Shown: piece by piece, positions 1 through 6,681 of the stretch | How the letters are laid out: every line of letters begins with the position of its first letter | Position numbering within the stretch: the first letter of the stretch is position 1 | From: JAWVEV01 sp033856535 | Lineage (GTDB): Bacteria > Actinomycetota > Thermoleophilia > Miltoncostaeales > Miltoncostaeaceae | Length of the DNA: 12,563 nt | Direction of reading: 5' to 3' | NCBI GenBank assembly: GCA_033856535.1 | Contig: JAWVEV010000173.1 | Location: 1-12,563 of the forward strand | Program-made: the position numbers and the translations under genes | Notes under the pieces: model-generated | Told to the model about the DNA's origin: nothing | The model's input: the letters and a program-made list of their open reading frames with translations, nothing else | Database searches by the model: none

Positions 1-297
1 CTCCGCCTGCTGCAGCAGGCGCGCGACGAGGCCCACCGCTTCGCCCTGCGCCACCACCGCGGCAAGCGCGGGCGGGGGATGACCGACAGCCTGCTCGACC
101 GCCTCCCGGGCATCGGCCCGGCCCGCAAGCGCGCCATCCTGCGGCACTTCGGGACGCCGGAGCGCTTCCTGGAGGCGACCCGCGACGAGCTCGCCGCCGT
201 GCCGGGCCTGCCGCCCAAGGTCGCCCGAGACCTCTACGAGCACCTGCACCGCACCGCCTCCCCGGGCGGCGGGGCGGTCGCGGCCGGAGCGCGGTGA
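1..297 (+). CDS. uvrC: UvrC, excinuclease ABC subunit C, C-terminal part (5' truncated)
   Basis: UvrC makes the dual incisions around damaged DNA in nucleotide excision repair, acting with UvrA and UvrB. Only the last 98 codons are in the window. Frame 1 is open from base 1 and reads LRLLQQARDEAHRFALRHHR, the characteristic end of the UvrC RNase H-like endonuclease domain. It continues through the conserved R-G-M-T-(D/E)-S-x-L-D linker into a tandem helix-hairpin-helix DNA-binding tail: LPGIGPARKRAILRHFG, then AAVPGLPPKVARDLYEHL. The ATG at 79 is internal and not a start, because homology runs without a break upstream of it. The stop TGA (295-297) overlaps the rapZ GTG by four bases (GTGA), so the two genes are probably translationally coupled. 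The uvrC-rapZ-yvcK order is common in Gram-positive bacteria. The family call is very secure. Confidence 0.95.
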   Translation, partial: LRLLQQARDEAHRFALRHHRGKRGRGMTDSLLDRLPGIGPARKRAILRHFGTPERFLEATRDELAAVPGLPPKVARDLYEHLHRTASPGGGAVAAGAR

Positions 298-1247
298 GCG
301 CCTCCCCGCTCGGCCCGCCGGCTCCGCCGCCGGCGGCGCCGGTCCAGATCACGATCATCACCGGCATGAGCGGGGCCGGGAAGAGCCAGGCCATGGGCGC
401 GTTTGAGGACGCCGGCTGGTTTTGCGTCGACAACCTGCCGCCCCGCCTGCTGCCGGCCTTCACCGACCTGCTGGGCCTGGAGGGCTCGAAGGTCGAGCGG
501 GCCGCCGTCGTCTGCGACGTGCGCGGCGGCGTCTGGTTCCGCGACCTCGACGCCGTGCTGGCGAGCGCCGCCGCCAAGGGCGCCCGGCCGCGGGTGGTCT
601 TCATGGAGGCCTCCGACGAGACGCTGATCAACCGCTTCCGCGAGACGCGCCGGCCGCACCCGCTCTCCGAGGGCGCCACCGTGCTGGAGGGCATCGGCCG
701 CGAGCGCGACTCGATGGCCGACGTGCGCGAGCAGGCCGACGTGGTCATCGACACCACGGACCTGACGATCTGGGACCTGCGCCGGGTGATCTCAGAGCAC
801 CTGCTCGGCCCGAGCGACCGCCCCAGGATGCAGGTCAACTTCGTCTCCTTCGGCTACAAGCACGGCGCCCCGCGCGACGCCGACCTGCTGCTGGACGTGC
901 GCTTCCTGCGCAACCCGCACTACGTGCCGGAGCTCCAGCCGCTCACCGGCCTGGACGCCTCGGTGGCCGACTACGTCGCCGCCGCCCCCGGGATGGACAC
1001 CTTCGTGCCCCGGCTCGAGGCGATGCTCGACTTCCTGCTGCCGGCCTACGCCGAGGAGGGCAAGAGCAACCTGGTGGTGGCCTTCGGCTGCACCGGGGGC
1101 CGGCACCGGAGCGTGGTGCTCGCCGAGATGATGGCCCGCAGGTACGGGGACCGCGCCGGCATGGACGTCAGCACCTCCCACCGTCACATCCTGCGCGCGG
1201 GCGCCGCCCCGGCCGCGGCGTCCGACGGCCGTGGACCCGGCGCCTAG
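294..1247 (+). CDS. rapZ: RapZ/YvcJ-family nucleotide-binding adaptor protein
   Basis: This is a 317-aa RapZ (YvcJ) family protein. In E. coli, RapZ binds small RNAs and helps control GlmS and so amino-sugar supply; in Bacillus, YvcJ is a nucleotide-hydrolysing protein. Which role applies here is not shown by the sequence. The Walker A loop GMSGAGKS spans residues 24-31, followed by the family block FEDAGWFCVDNLPP. The C-terminal domain has the diagnostic VNFVSFGYKHG and DLLLDVRFLRNPHY blocks, and GCTGGRHRS at 265-273. The length is a little above the usual 285-290 aa because of a Pro/Ala-rich N-terminus (about 16 residues) and a low-complexity Ala/Gly tail. The GTG start at 294 lies in a GTGA overlap with the uvrC stop. 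The 3' end overlaps yvcK by 17 nt. Identity is secure. Confidence 0.95.
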   Translation: MSASPLGPPAPPPAAPVQITIITGMSGAGKSQAMGAFEDAGWFCVDNLPPRLLPAFTDLLGLEGSKVERAAVVCDVRGGVWFRDLDAVLASAAAKGARPRVVFMEASDETLINRFRETRRPHPLSEGATVLEGIGRERDSMADVREQADVVIDTTDLTIWDLRRVISEHLLGPSDRPRMQVNFVSFGYKHGAPRDADLLLDVRFLRNPHYVPELQPLTGLDASVADYVAAAPGMDTFVPRLEAMLDFLLPAYAEEGKSNLVVAFGCTGGRHRSVVLAEMMARRYGDRAGMDVSTSHRHILRAGAAPAAASDGRGPGA

Positions 1248-2241
1248 GGCTCCGGGGCGGCGCCCCCGGATCGCCGCTCTCGGCGGCGGCACCGGCCTCG
1301 CCACCCTGCTGCGCGCGCTCAAGCGGGCCCCGGTCGACCTGACCGCGATCGTCACGGTCGCCGACGACGGCGGCTCCTCGGGACGCCTGCGCCGCGAGCT
1401 CGGCGTGCTGCCGCCGGGCGACATCCGCAACTGCCTCGTCGCGCTCGCCGACGACGAGTCGCTGCTCGGCCGCCTCTTCCAGCACCGCTTCGCCGAGGGC
1501 GAGCTGAGCGGCCACTCGTTCGGGAACCTCTTCCTCGCCGCGCTGTCCGAGGTGACCGGCAAGTTCGACCTGGCGATCCAGGAGTGCTCCCGGGTCCTGA
1601 AGATCAACGGCCGGGTGCTCCCCTCCACGCTGACCGAGGTCTCGCTGCGCGCCGAGAAGGGCGACGGGACCGTGGTGGCCGGGGAGAGCACGATCGCGTC
1701 CTGCCGGGGCCACTGCCGGCGCGTCTGGCTCGAGCCCGAGCCCCGCGCCCACGGGCCGGCGCTCGAGGCGATCCGAGCCGCCGATCTGGTCGTGCTCGGC
1801 CCCGGCTCGCTCTTCACCAGCGTGCTGCCGCACCTGGCCGTGCCGGACCTCGCGGAGGCCATCGCCACCGCCCGCGCGCCCAAGGCCTACATCTGCAACG
1901 TGATGACCCAGCCGGGGGAGACCGATGGCTTCGACGCCTCGGATCACCTCGACCGGGTGGTCGAGATGCTCCCCGGCGGCGTGGACGTGGTGGTGGTCCA
2001 CGAGGGGCCGCTGGACCCCGAGGCGGTCGCCGCCTACCGGGCCGAGGGGCAGGAGCCGGTGAGCGCGGACGCGACGAAACTGGCCGCGGCGGGCGTGCGG
2101 ATCGTCGCGGCGGACCTGGCCGAGATCGGCTCCGCGGTGCGGCATTCGCCGGTCGCGCTGGCCGGCGTGCTGCTCGATCTGGTCATGCGTGCGCCGAAGC
2201 CGAAAAAAAAGGATATGCAACGGTTGCCACGAACCTCATAG
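1231..2241 (+). CDS. yvcK: YvcK/CofD-like gluconeogenesis factor
   Basis: This is a 336-aa YvcK-family (UPF0052, CofD-like fold) protein. Relatives (Bacillus YvcK, Mycobacterium CuvA) bind UDP-sugars and are needed for growth on gluconeogenic carbon and for normal cell-wall synthesis. Conserved blocks seen here are the glycine-rich LGGGTGL (17-23), the VADDGGSSGRLRRELGVLPPGD block near residues 45-66, HSFGNLFLAAL, VLGPGSLFTSVLPHL and ICNVMTQPGETDGF. The GTG at 1231 lies inside the end of rapZ (17-nt overlap) and brings the protein directly into the LGGGTGL strand after a short Pro/Arg-rich leader. The C-terminus is lysine-rich and encoded across an A8 run (2203-2210), odd in this GC-rich DNA; a -1 shift there would give an end 11 residues longer. 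In many actinobacteria the next gene is whiA, which is absent here. Confidence 0.95.
   Translation: MDPAPRAPGRRPRIAALGGGTGLATLLRALKRAPVDLTAIVTVADDGGSSGRLRRELGVLPPGDIRNCLVALADDESLLGRLFQHRFAEGELSGHSFGNLFLAALSEVTGKFDLAIQECSRVLKINGRVLPSTLTEVSLRAEKGDGTVVAGESTIASCRGHCRRVWLEPEPRAHGPALEAIRAADLVVLGPGSLFTSVLPHLAVPDLAEAIATARAPKAYICNVMTQPGETDGFDASDHLDRVVEMLPGGVDVVVVHEGPLDPEAVAAYRAEGQEPVSADATKLAAAGVRIVAADLAEIGSAVRHSPVALAGVLLDLVMRAPKPKKKDMQRLPRTS
2205..2211 (+). other. Candidate -1 slippery heptamer A_AAA_AAG at the yvcK 3' end
   Basis: Bases 2203-2211 are read in the yvcK frame as AAA AAA AAG (K325-K327), so the heptamer A AAA AAG is in the X_XXY_YYZ register known from E. coli dnaX. A small hairpin, GCAA-CGG-TTGC (2217-2227), follows five bases downstream. 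A -1 shift would add 20 residues after K327 and stop at 2271-2273 (347 aa in total) instead of nine residues and a stop at 2239-2241. Whether shifting happens is unknown. Confidence 0.3.
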
Positions 2242-2253
2242 CGCCCATAGACT
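2224..2253 (+). promoter_or_regulatory. Candidate sigma70-type promoter for the DUF1097-like gene
   Basis: TTGCCA (2224-2229; five of six matches to TTGACA) and TAGACT (2248-2253; four of six to TATAAT) are 18 bp apart. They span the end of yvcK and the following gap. A start site near 2260 would give a leader of about 100 nt, holding a stem-loop and a short ORF before the start codon at 2358. A separate promoter fits the strong Shine-Dalgarno site, the different base composition and the dedicated terminator of this gene. Confidence 0.45.
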
Positions 2254-2271
2254 GCCGGCGCGCGGCCCACT

Positions 2272-2295
2272 GACAGCCCCTCTCGGGGGTCTGTC
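2272..2295 (+). other. Leader stem-loop upstream of the DUF1097-like gene
   Basis: GACAG-CCCC (2272-2280), loop TCTC (2281-2284), then GGGG (2285-2288), a two-base bulge GT, and CTGTC (2291-2295): nine base pairs with one bulge. No T-run follows, so it is a poor intrinsic terminator for the rapZ-yvcK transcript. It may be a 5'-leader structure of the downstream gene. The 8-bp palindrome GACATGTC (2296-2303) follows directly. Confidence 0.4.
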
Positions 2296-2298
2296 GAC

Positions 2299-2340
2299 AT
2301 GTCTTCTTCATCCGGGTCCGCGTGCCACTGTCCTCTCTGA
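2299..2340 (+). CDS. Candidate 13-codon leader ORF before the DUF1097-like gene
   Basis: An ATG at 2299 opens a 13-codon frame, MSSSSGSACHCPL, ending at TGA 2338-2340. The last base of the stop is the first base of the downstream Shine-Dalgarno AAGGAG (2340-2345). It sits after the leader stem-loop, and its start lies in an 8-nt repeat, TCGACATG (2294-2301), that recurs at the real start codon (2353-2360). The content is four serines in a row plus C-H-C. Upstream G-rich sequence (GGGGGT 2285-2290, eight bases before ATG) is only a weak ribosome-binding site. It may be a chance ORF; the stop/Shine-Dalgarno juxtaposition is the main argument for it. Confidence 0.25.
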   Translation: MSSSSGSACHCPL

Positions 2341-2357
2341 AGGAGTCGACACTCGAC

Positions 2358-3083
2358 ATGAGCGCACGCGCGAAAGCAATTTTCCCGCTCGCGTTGGTGA
2401 TCGCGGTGATCTCGTTCCTCTGGACCGAGCTCTCGCTCAACTTCACCTTCAACTGGGTCACCGATGGCGACCAGACCCTGGTCGGCTTTGGTGTTCCCTC
2501 GAACTTCCACCTGATCCTCCCGACCTGCTTCATCACCTACGGCCTGTTCTTCGCCGCCGGTGGCGACAACGCCGCCTTCGGCAAGATCTTCCTCGCCACC
2601 GTGTTTGGTTCGGTGGCCGCCCTCATCACCATGCCGCTGGCCTTCAAGACGGCCGACGCCAACATCGGTGACGAGATGTCTGCCAGCCCCGACGGGCCGG
2701 CTTACTGGGGCATCGCCCTCTGGGTGGGGGTCTTCGCGTTCATTCTCGTGATGATCCTCGTCGCAGGAGACTGGTATTACGTCGCAGGCACGTTCCCGTG
2801 CTTCGCGGCCGTGTTCCTTTGGTGGATCGCCACCGGCCTTGACGGTTACGTCCAGGCGCCGGTGTCCGGTTCCAAGCTGAGCGGTGACGAGTTCCTCGCC
2901 GCCGTCGGCGAGGCGGGTGCCGGTGGTACCGGTGCCGCCCTCGGCCTCCTCAGCACCCCGTGGTACTGGGTCTGGTTCTCGAGCTGGATCACGCTGGTCA
3001 TCGGTACGTGCCTTGGGATCATCACCTCGAAGATCACCGCGGCCATCACGCCGAAGCCGAAGGCCGCCGCTGCTGAGGCCTAG
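2358..3083 (+). CDS. DUF1097-like multi-pass membrane protein
   Basis: A 241-aa hydrophobic protein with about six membrane segments (roughly residues 7-27, 50-68, 74-93, 112-134, 136-157 and 197-222), a short loop rich in Gly/Ala/Ser before the last one, and a Lys/Ala-rich tail ending PKPKAAAAEA. The pattern YGLFFAAGG-x-x-x-x-x-GK, then GSVAALI, AFILVMI and W-x-x-x-AGTFPCFAAVFLW, resembles DUF1097 (YcdZ-like) inner-membrane proteins. Function is unknown and transport is only a guess. ATG 2358 was chosen over the in-frame GTG 2322 because AAGGAG (2340-2345) precedes it and the membrane segment starts right after. Codon use differs from the neighbours: many GGT, TTT, GTT and AAG codons, with lower GC. 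That fits strong expression or recent acquisition. It has its own promoter candidate and a strong terminator, and it occupies the place where whiA is usually found. Confidence 0.6.
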   Translation: MSARAKAIFPLALVIAVISFLWTELSLNFTFNWVTDGDQTLVGFGVPSNFHLILPTCFITYGLFFAAGGDNAAFGKIFLATVFGSVAALITMPLAFKTADANIGDEMSASPDGPAYWGIALWVGVFAFILVMILVAGDWYYVAGTFPCFAAVFLWWIATGLDGYVQAPVSGSKLSGDEFLAAVGEAGAGGTGAALGLLSTPWYWVWFSSWITLVIGTCLGIITSKITAAITPKPKAAAAEA

Positions 3084-3110
3084 GCCTCTCCTGCAGCACT
3101 GAGCCCTTCG

Positions 3111-3141
3111 CCGGGGGCCCTTCGGGGCCCCCGGTTTTTTT
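3111..3141 (+). terminator. Intrinsic terminator with a UUCG tetraloop
   Basis: A perfect 10-bp stem, CCGGGGGCCC (3111-3120) and GGGCCCCCGG (3125-3134), is closed by TTCG (3121-3124), giving the extra-stable C(UUCG)G tetraloop. Seven T residues (3135-3141) follow. It ends the DUF1097-like transcript 27 nt after its stop. Read on the minus strand there is no T-run after the stem, so it works in the plus direction only. Confidence 0.95.
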
Positions 3142-3145
3142 GTGC

Positions 3146-3658
3146 TCAGCAGCGGCCCCAGAGGCCGCGCCCCTCCCGCCGGGCCGCGCGCTCGGCCGCC
3201 GCGAACGCCGGCAGCCGGCGGAACTCCCGCCCGCGGTAGACGTAGACCTCGGCGTAGCCCTCGCGCACCAGGCGCTGGTTGACCGGGGTGCCGCCCGCCT
3301 TCGGCACGACGTACGCCAGAAGGCGGCCGTAGTAGTCCACCCTGTACTGGGTGGGGTCGGTCTCGAGCCGCACCGGCGTCCCGGACGGCAGAAGCCGCGC
3401 GGTCTCCCGGGCCGCCTCGGGCCCGTAGCACTCCACCGGCCGGTCGGGGGCCACGCTCTCGGGCGTGTCGATCCCGAGCAGCCGGACGCGAAAGCGCTCG
3501 CCGCCGGCGCGGGCCACCAGGGTGTCGCCGTCGACCACCCGCTCCACCCGGGCGTCGAGGAGGGCCGCGCCGGACGGCGGGTCCCCGTCGCGGACCGGGG
3601 CGGCGCACCCGGCGGCGAGGGCGGCGAGCGCCGCGACGGCCGGGATCGCTCGGCGCAC
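3146..3658 (-). CDS. Secreted/lipoprotein thermonuclease (staphylococcal nuclease homolog)
   Basis: A 170-aa SNase-fold (TNase) protein; the family cleaves DNA and RNA with Ca2+. The catalytic set of S. aureus nuclease is present: VVDGDT (D45, T46), VRLLGIDTPE with R59, D64, T65 and E67, and YYGRLLAY with R112. The family tail VNQRLVREGYAEVYVY follows. The start is placed at GTG 3658 (VRRAIPAVAALAALAAGC), which gives a short signal peptide with a lipobox-like AAGC and C18 as lipidation site. The frame stays open to 3850, but that part runs into gap and reads as low-quality sequence. No good Shine-Dalgarno site is visible. It is divergent from gap and convergent with the DUF1097-like gene. Likely roles are extracellular nucleic-acid degradation or nutrient scavenging; this is inference from the signal peptide. 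Confidence 0.9.
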   Translation of the reverse strand: MRRAIPAVAALAALAAGCAAPVRDGDPPSGAALLDARVERVVDGDTLVARAGGERFRVRLLGIDTPESVAPDRPVECYGPEAARETARLLPSGTPVRLETDPTQYRVDYYGRLLAYVVPKAGGTPVNQRLVREGYAEVYVYRGREFRRLPAFAAAERAARREGRGLWGRC

Positions 3659-3668
3659 CGCGCCGATG

Positions 3669-3699
3669 CTGACAGGGCGAGCGGGCGCGATGCTACCCT
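3669..3699 (+). promoter_or_regulatory. Candidate promoter of the gap-pgk-tpiA-gpmI operon
   Basis: CTGACA (3669-3674; five of six matches to the -35 consensus) and the extended -10 TGC-TACCCT (3691-3699, TAnnnT type) are 19 bp apart. A start near 3706 would leave a leader of about 29 nt. On the other strand the same bases offer TAGCAT (3695 to 3690) as a possible -10 for the divergent nuclease, without a good -35. Confidence 0.4.
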
Positions 3700-3702
3700 C
3701 CG

Positions 3703-3719
3703 CGCGGTTTTCGACCGCG
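3703..3719 (+). repeat. Inverted repeat in the gap leader
   Basis: CGCGGT (3703-3708), loop TTTCG, ACCGCG (3714-3719): a perfect 6-bp inverted repeat just downstream of the predicted -10 and six bases before the Shine-Dalgarno GGAGG (3725-3729). It could be an operator half-site pair for a glycolytic repressor, or a 5' stem-loop stabilising the mRNA. There is no run of T, so it is not a terminator. Confidence 0.4.
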
Positions 3720-3734
3720 ATGATGGAGGAGTTT

Positions 3735-4738
<1,004 letters not shown>

Positions 4739-4739
<1 letters not shown>

Positions 4740-5929
4740 TGGGGCTCGCCACCGTCGAGGGCGCCGCGGGCGACTACCGCGGCGCCCGCGTGCTCCTGCG
4801 GTCCGACCTCAACGTCCCGCTGGAGGACGGGCGGGTCACCGACGACGCGCGCATCCGCGCCTCGGTGCCGACGGTCGAGCTGCTGCTCGAGGCCGGCGCC
4901 GGCGTCGCGGTCTGCTCGCACCTGGGCCGGCCGAAGGGCGAGGCCAAGCCCGAGCTCTCGCTGAAGCCCTGCGCCGAGCGCCTCGGCGCCCTCCTCGGCC
5001 GGCGGGTGGAGCTCCTCTCCGACTGCGTCGGGCCCGAGGTGCGCGAGCGGGTCGGGCGGCTTCAGCCCGGTGAGGTGGTGATGCTGGAGAACCTGCGCTT
5101 CCACCCGGGCGAGGAGAAGAACGACCCGGCCTTCGCCGCGGCGCTGGCCGACGGCTTCACGCGCTACGTCAACGACGCGTTCGGCGCCGCGCACCGCGCC
5201 CACGCCTCCACCGAGGGCGTCGCGCGGCTGCTTCCCGGTCGCGCCGGCCTGCTGCTGGCGCGCGAGGTCGAGGTGATCGGCGGCCTGCTGAGCGCGCCGA
5301 GGTCGCCGTTCGTGGCCGTGCTCGGCGGCTCGAAGGTGAGCGACAAGCTGCCGCTCATCAGCAGCCTGCTGGAGCGCTGCGACCGGGTGCTAATCGGCGG
5401 CGCGATGTGCTTCACCTTCCTCGCCGCGCTGGGCGAGCCGGTGGGCGCCTCGATGCACGAGGGCGCCGACGGCCAGGCCGTCGCCAAGCGCCTGCTCGAG
5501 GATGCGGTGCGCTTCAACTGCGCGCTGCAGCTGCCCTCCGACATCCTCGTCGCCGACCGCTTCGCCGCCCACGCGGCCCTCGAGGTGGCGCCGAGCGACG
5601 GGATCCCGGACGGCGGGATCGGCGTGGACATCGGCCCGCGCACGGCCGCCTCGTACCAGGAGGCGATCCGGTCCGGCGCGACGATCTTCTGGAACGGCCC
5701 GATGGGCGCGTTCGAGATCCCGCCGTTCGCCGAGGGCACCCGGGCGATCGCCGAGGCCATGGCCGCCTCGGAGGGCGTCACGGTGGTGGGCGGCGGCGAC
5801 TCGGGCGCGGCGGTCGCCCAGATGGGCCTTGAGGACCGCTTCACCCACGTCTCGACCGGCGGCGGAGCGGCACTCGAGATGCTCGAGGGCAAGACGCTCC
5901 CGGGCGTCGCCGCGCTTCCCTCCGCATGA
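4739..5929 (+). CDS. pgk: Phosphoglycerate kinase
   Basis: A 396-aa protein of typical bacterial length that transfers phosphate between 1,3-bisphosphoglycerate and ADP. Signature blocks in order are RSDLNVPL, SHLGRPKG, MLENLRFHPGEEKND, DAFGAAHRAHAST, LGGSKVSDKLPLI, GGAMCFTFLAALG, FWNGPMGAFE, and the nucleotide-binding GGGDSGAA and STGGGAALEMLEG. GTG 4739 is chosen because it lies in the TAGTG overlap with the gap stop and gives the usual N-terminus; the frame is open further upstream only within gap. The 3' end overlaps tpiA by four bases (ATGA at 5926-5929). No separate promoter is visible, so it should be co-transcribed and translationally coupled with gap. Confidence 0.97.
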
Positions 5930-6681
5930 CGACGCCCCGCCGCCCGCTCGTCGCGGGCAACTGGAAGATGAACAAGACGAACGCCGAGGCCGGCGACCAT
6001 TGCTCGCGCCTGCGGCACATCCTCCACGAGGGGCCGCACCGCGCCGAGGTGGCCGTCTGTCCGCCCTTCACCTCGCTCGAGACCGCCGCGGCGGCGCTGG
6101 CCGGCAGCGACATCTGGGTCGCCGCGCAGGCCGTGCACGAGGCGGCCAGGGGCGCGCACACCGGCGAGATCTCGGCCGGGATGGTCCACGCCGCCGGCGC
6201 GATCGGCGCCATCGTGGGCCACTCCGAGCGCCGGGCGGCGGGGGAGACCGACGCCCAGGTGGCGGCCCGCGTGCGCGCCGCGCTCGACGGCGGGCTGCGC
6301 GTGATCCTCTGCGTCGGCGAGTCGCTGGAGCAGCGCGAGGCCGGCGACACCGAGGCCTGGCTCACGGGCCAGCTGCGCTCGGCGCTGGCCCGGGTGGCGG
6401 CCGAGGAGACGCCGCGCCTGGCGATCGCCTACGAGCCGATCTGGGCGATCGGCACCGGCCGCACCGCCAGCCCCGAGACGGCTCAGGAGGCCTGCGCCCA
6501 CGTGCGCGCGGTGGCCGGCGAGCGGCTCGACGGCGAGGCCGTGCTGGTGCTCTACGGGGGCAGCGTGACGCCGGACAACGCGGCCGAGCTGATGGCCCAG
6601 CCGGACGTCGACGGGGCCCTGGTGGGCGGCGCGAGCCTCGACGCGGAGGGCTTCGCGGAGATCGTGCGGGCGGCCGGGTGA
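5926..6681 (+). CDS. tpiA: Triosephosphate isomerase
   Basis: A 251-aa TIM-barrel enzyme that interconverts dihydroxyacetone phosphate and glyceraldehyde 3-phosphate. It has AGNWKMN with catalytic K14, VGHSERR with electrophile H99, AYEPIWAIGTGR with catalytic base E170, and the phosphate-binding YGGSVTPDNAAEL and VGGASL near the C-terminus. In the block before H99 the sequence is HEAARGAHTGEIS where many homologs have HWEESGAFTGE, so a usually aromatic position is not kept; the catalytic residues are unaffected. The start ATG 5926 overlaps the pgk stop (ATGA), and the stop overlaps the gpmI GTG (GTGA at 6678-6681). In many Gram-positive operons secG follows tpiA; here gpmI does. Confidence 0.97.
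   Translation: MTTPRRPLVAGNWKMNKTNAEAGDHCSRLRHILHEGPHRAEVAVCPPFTSLETAAAALAGSDIWVAAQAVHEAARGAHTGEISAGMVHAAGAIGAIVGHSERRAAGETDAQVAARVRAALDGGLRVILCVGESLEQREAGDTEAWLTGQLRSALARVAAEETPRLAIAYEPIWAIGTGRTASPETAQEACAHVRAVAGERLDGEAVLVLYGGSVTPDNAAELMAQPDVDGALVGGASLDAEGFAEIVRAAG

Noticed and set aside
2296..2303. Palindrome GACATGTC as an operator
   Set aside because: Eight bases with no second copy as a palindrome and no spacing to the promoter that suggests binding; better explained as part of the leader repeats.
2272..2303. Stem-loop as the terminator of rapZ-yvcK
   Set aside because: No T-run follows the stem, and the stem carries a bulge. The sequence after it is mixed.
2034..3608. 524-codon minus-strand frame across yvcK, the DUF1097-like gene and the nuclease
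   Set aside because: It crosses three real genes and a strong terminator, and its composition changes where the underlying genes change. It is not coding.
3465..3734. N-terminal extension of gap
   Set aside because: This is open frame only because it lies antisense to the nuclease; GTG 3735 with GGAGGAG is the clear start.
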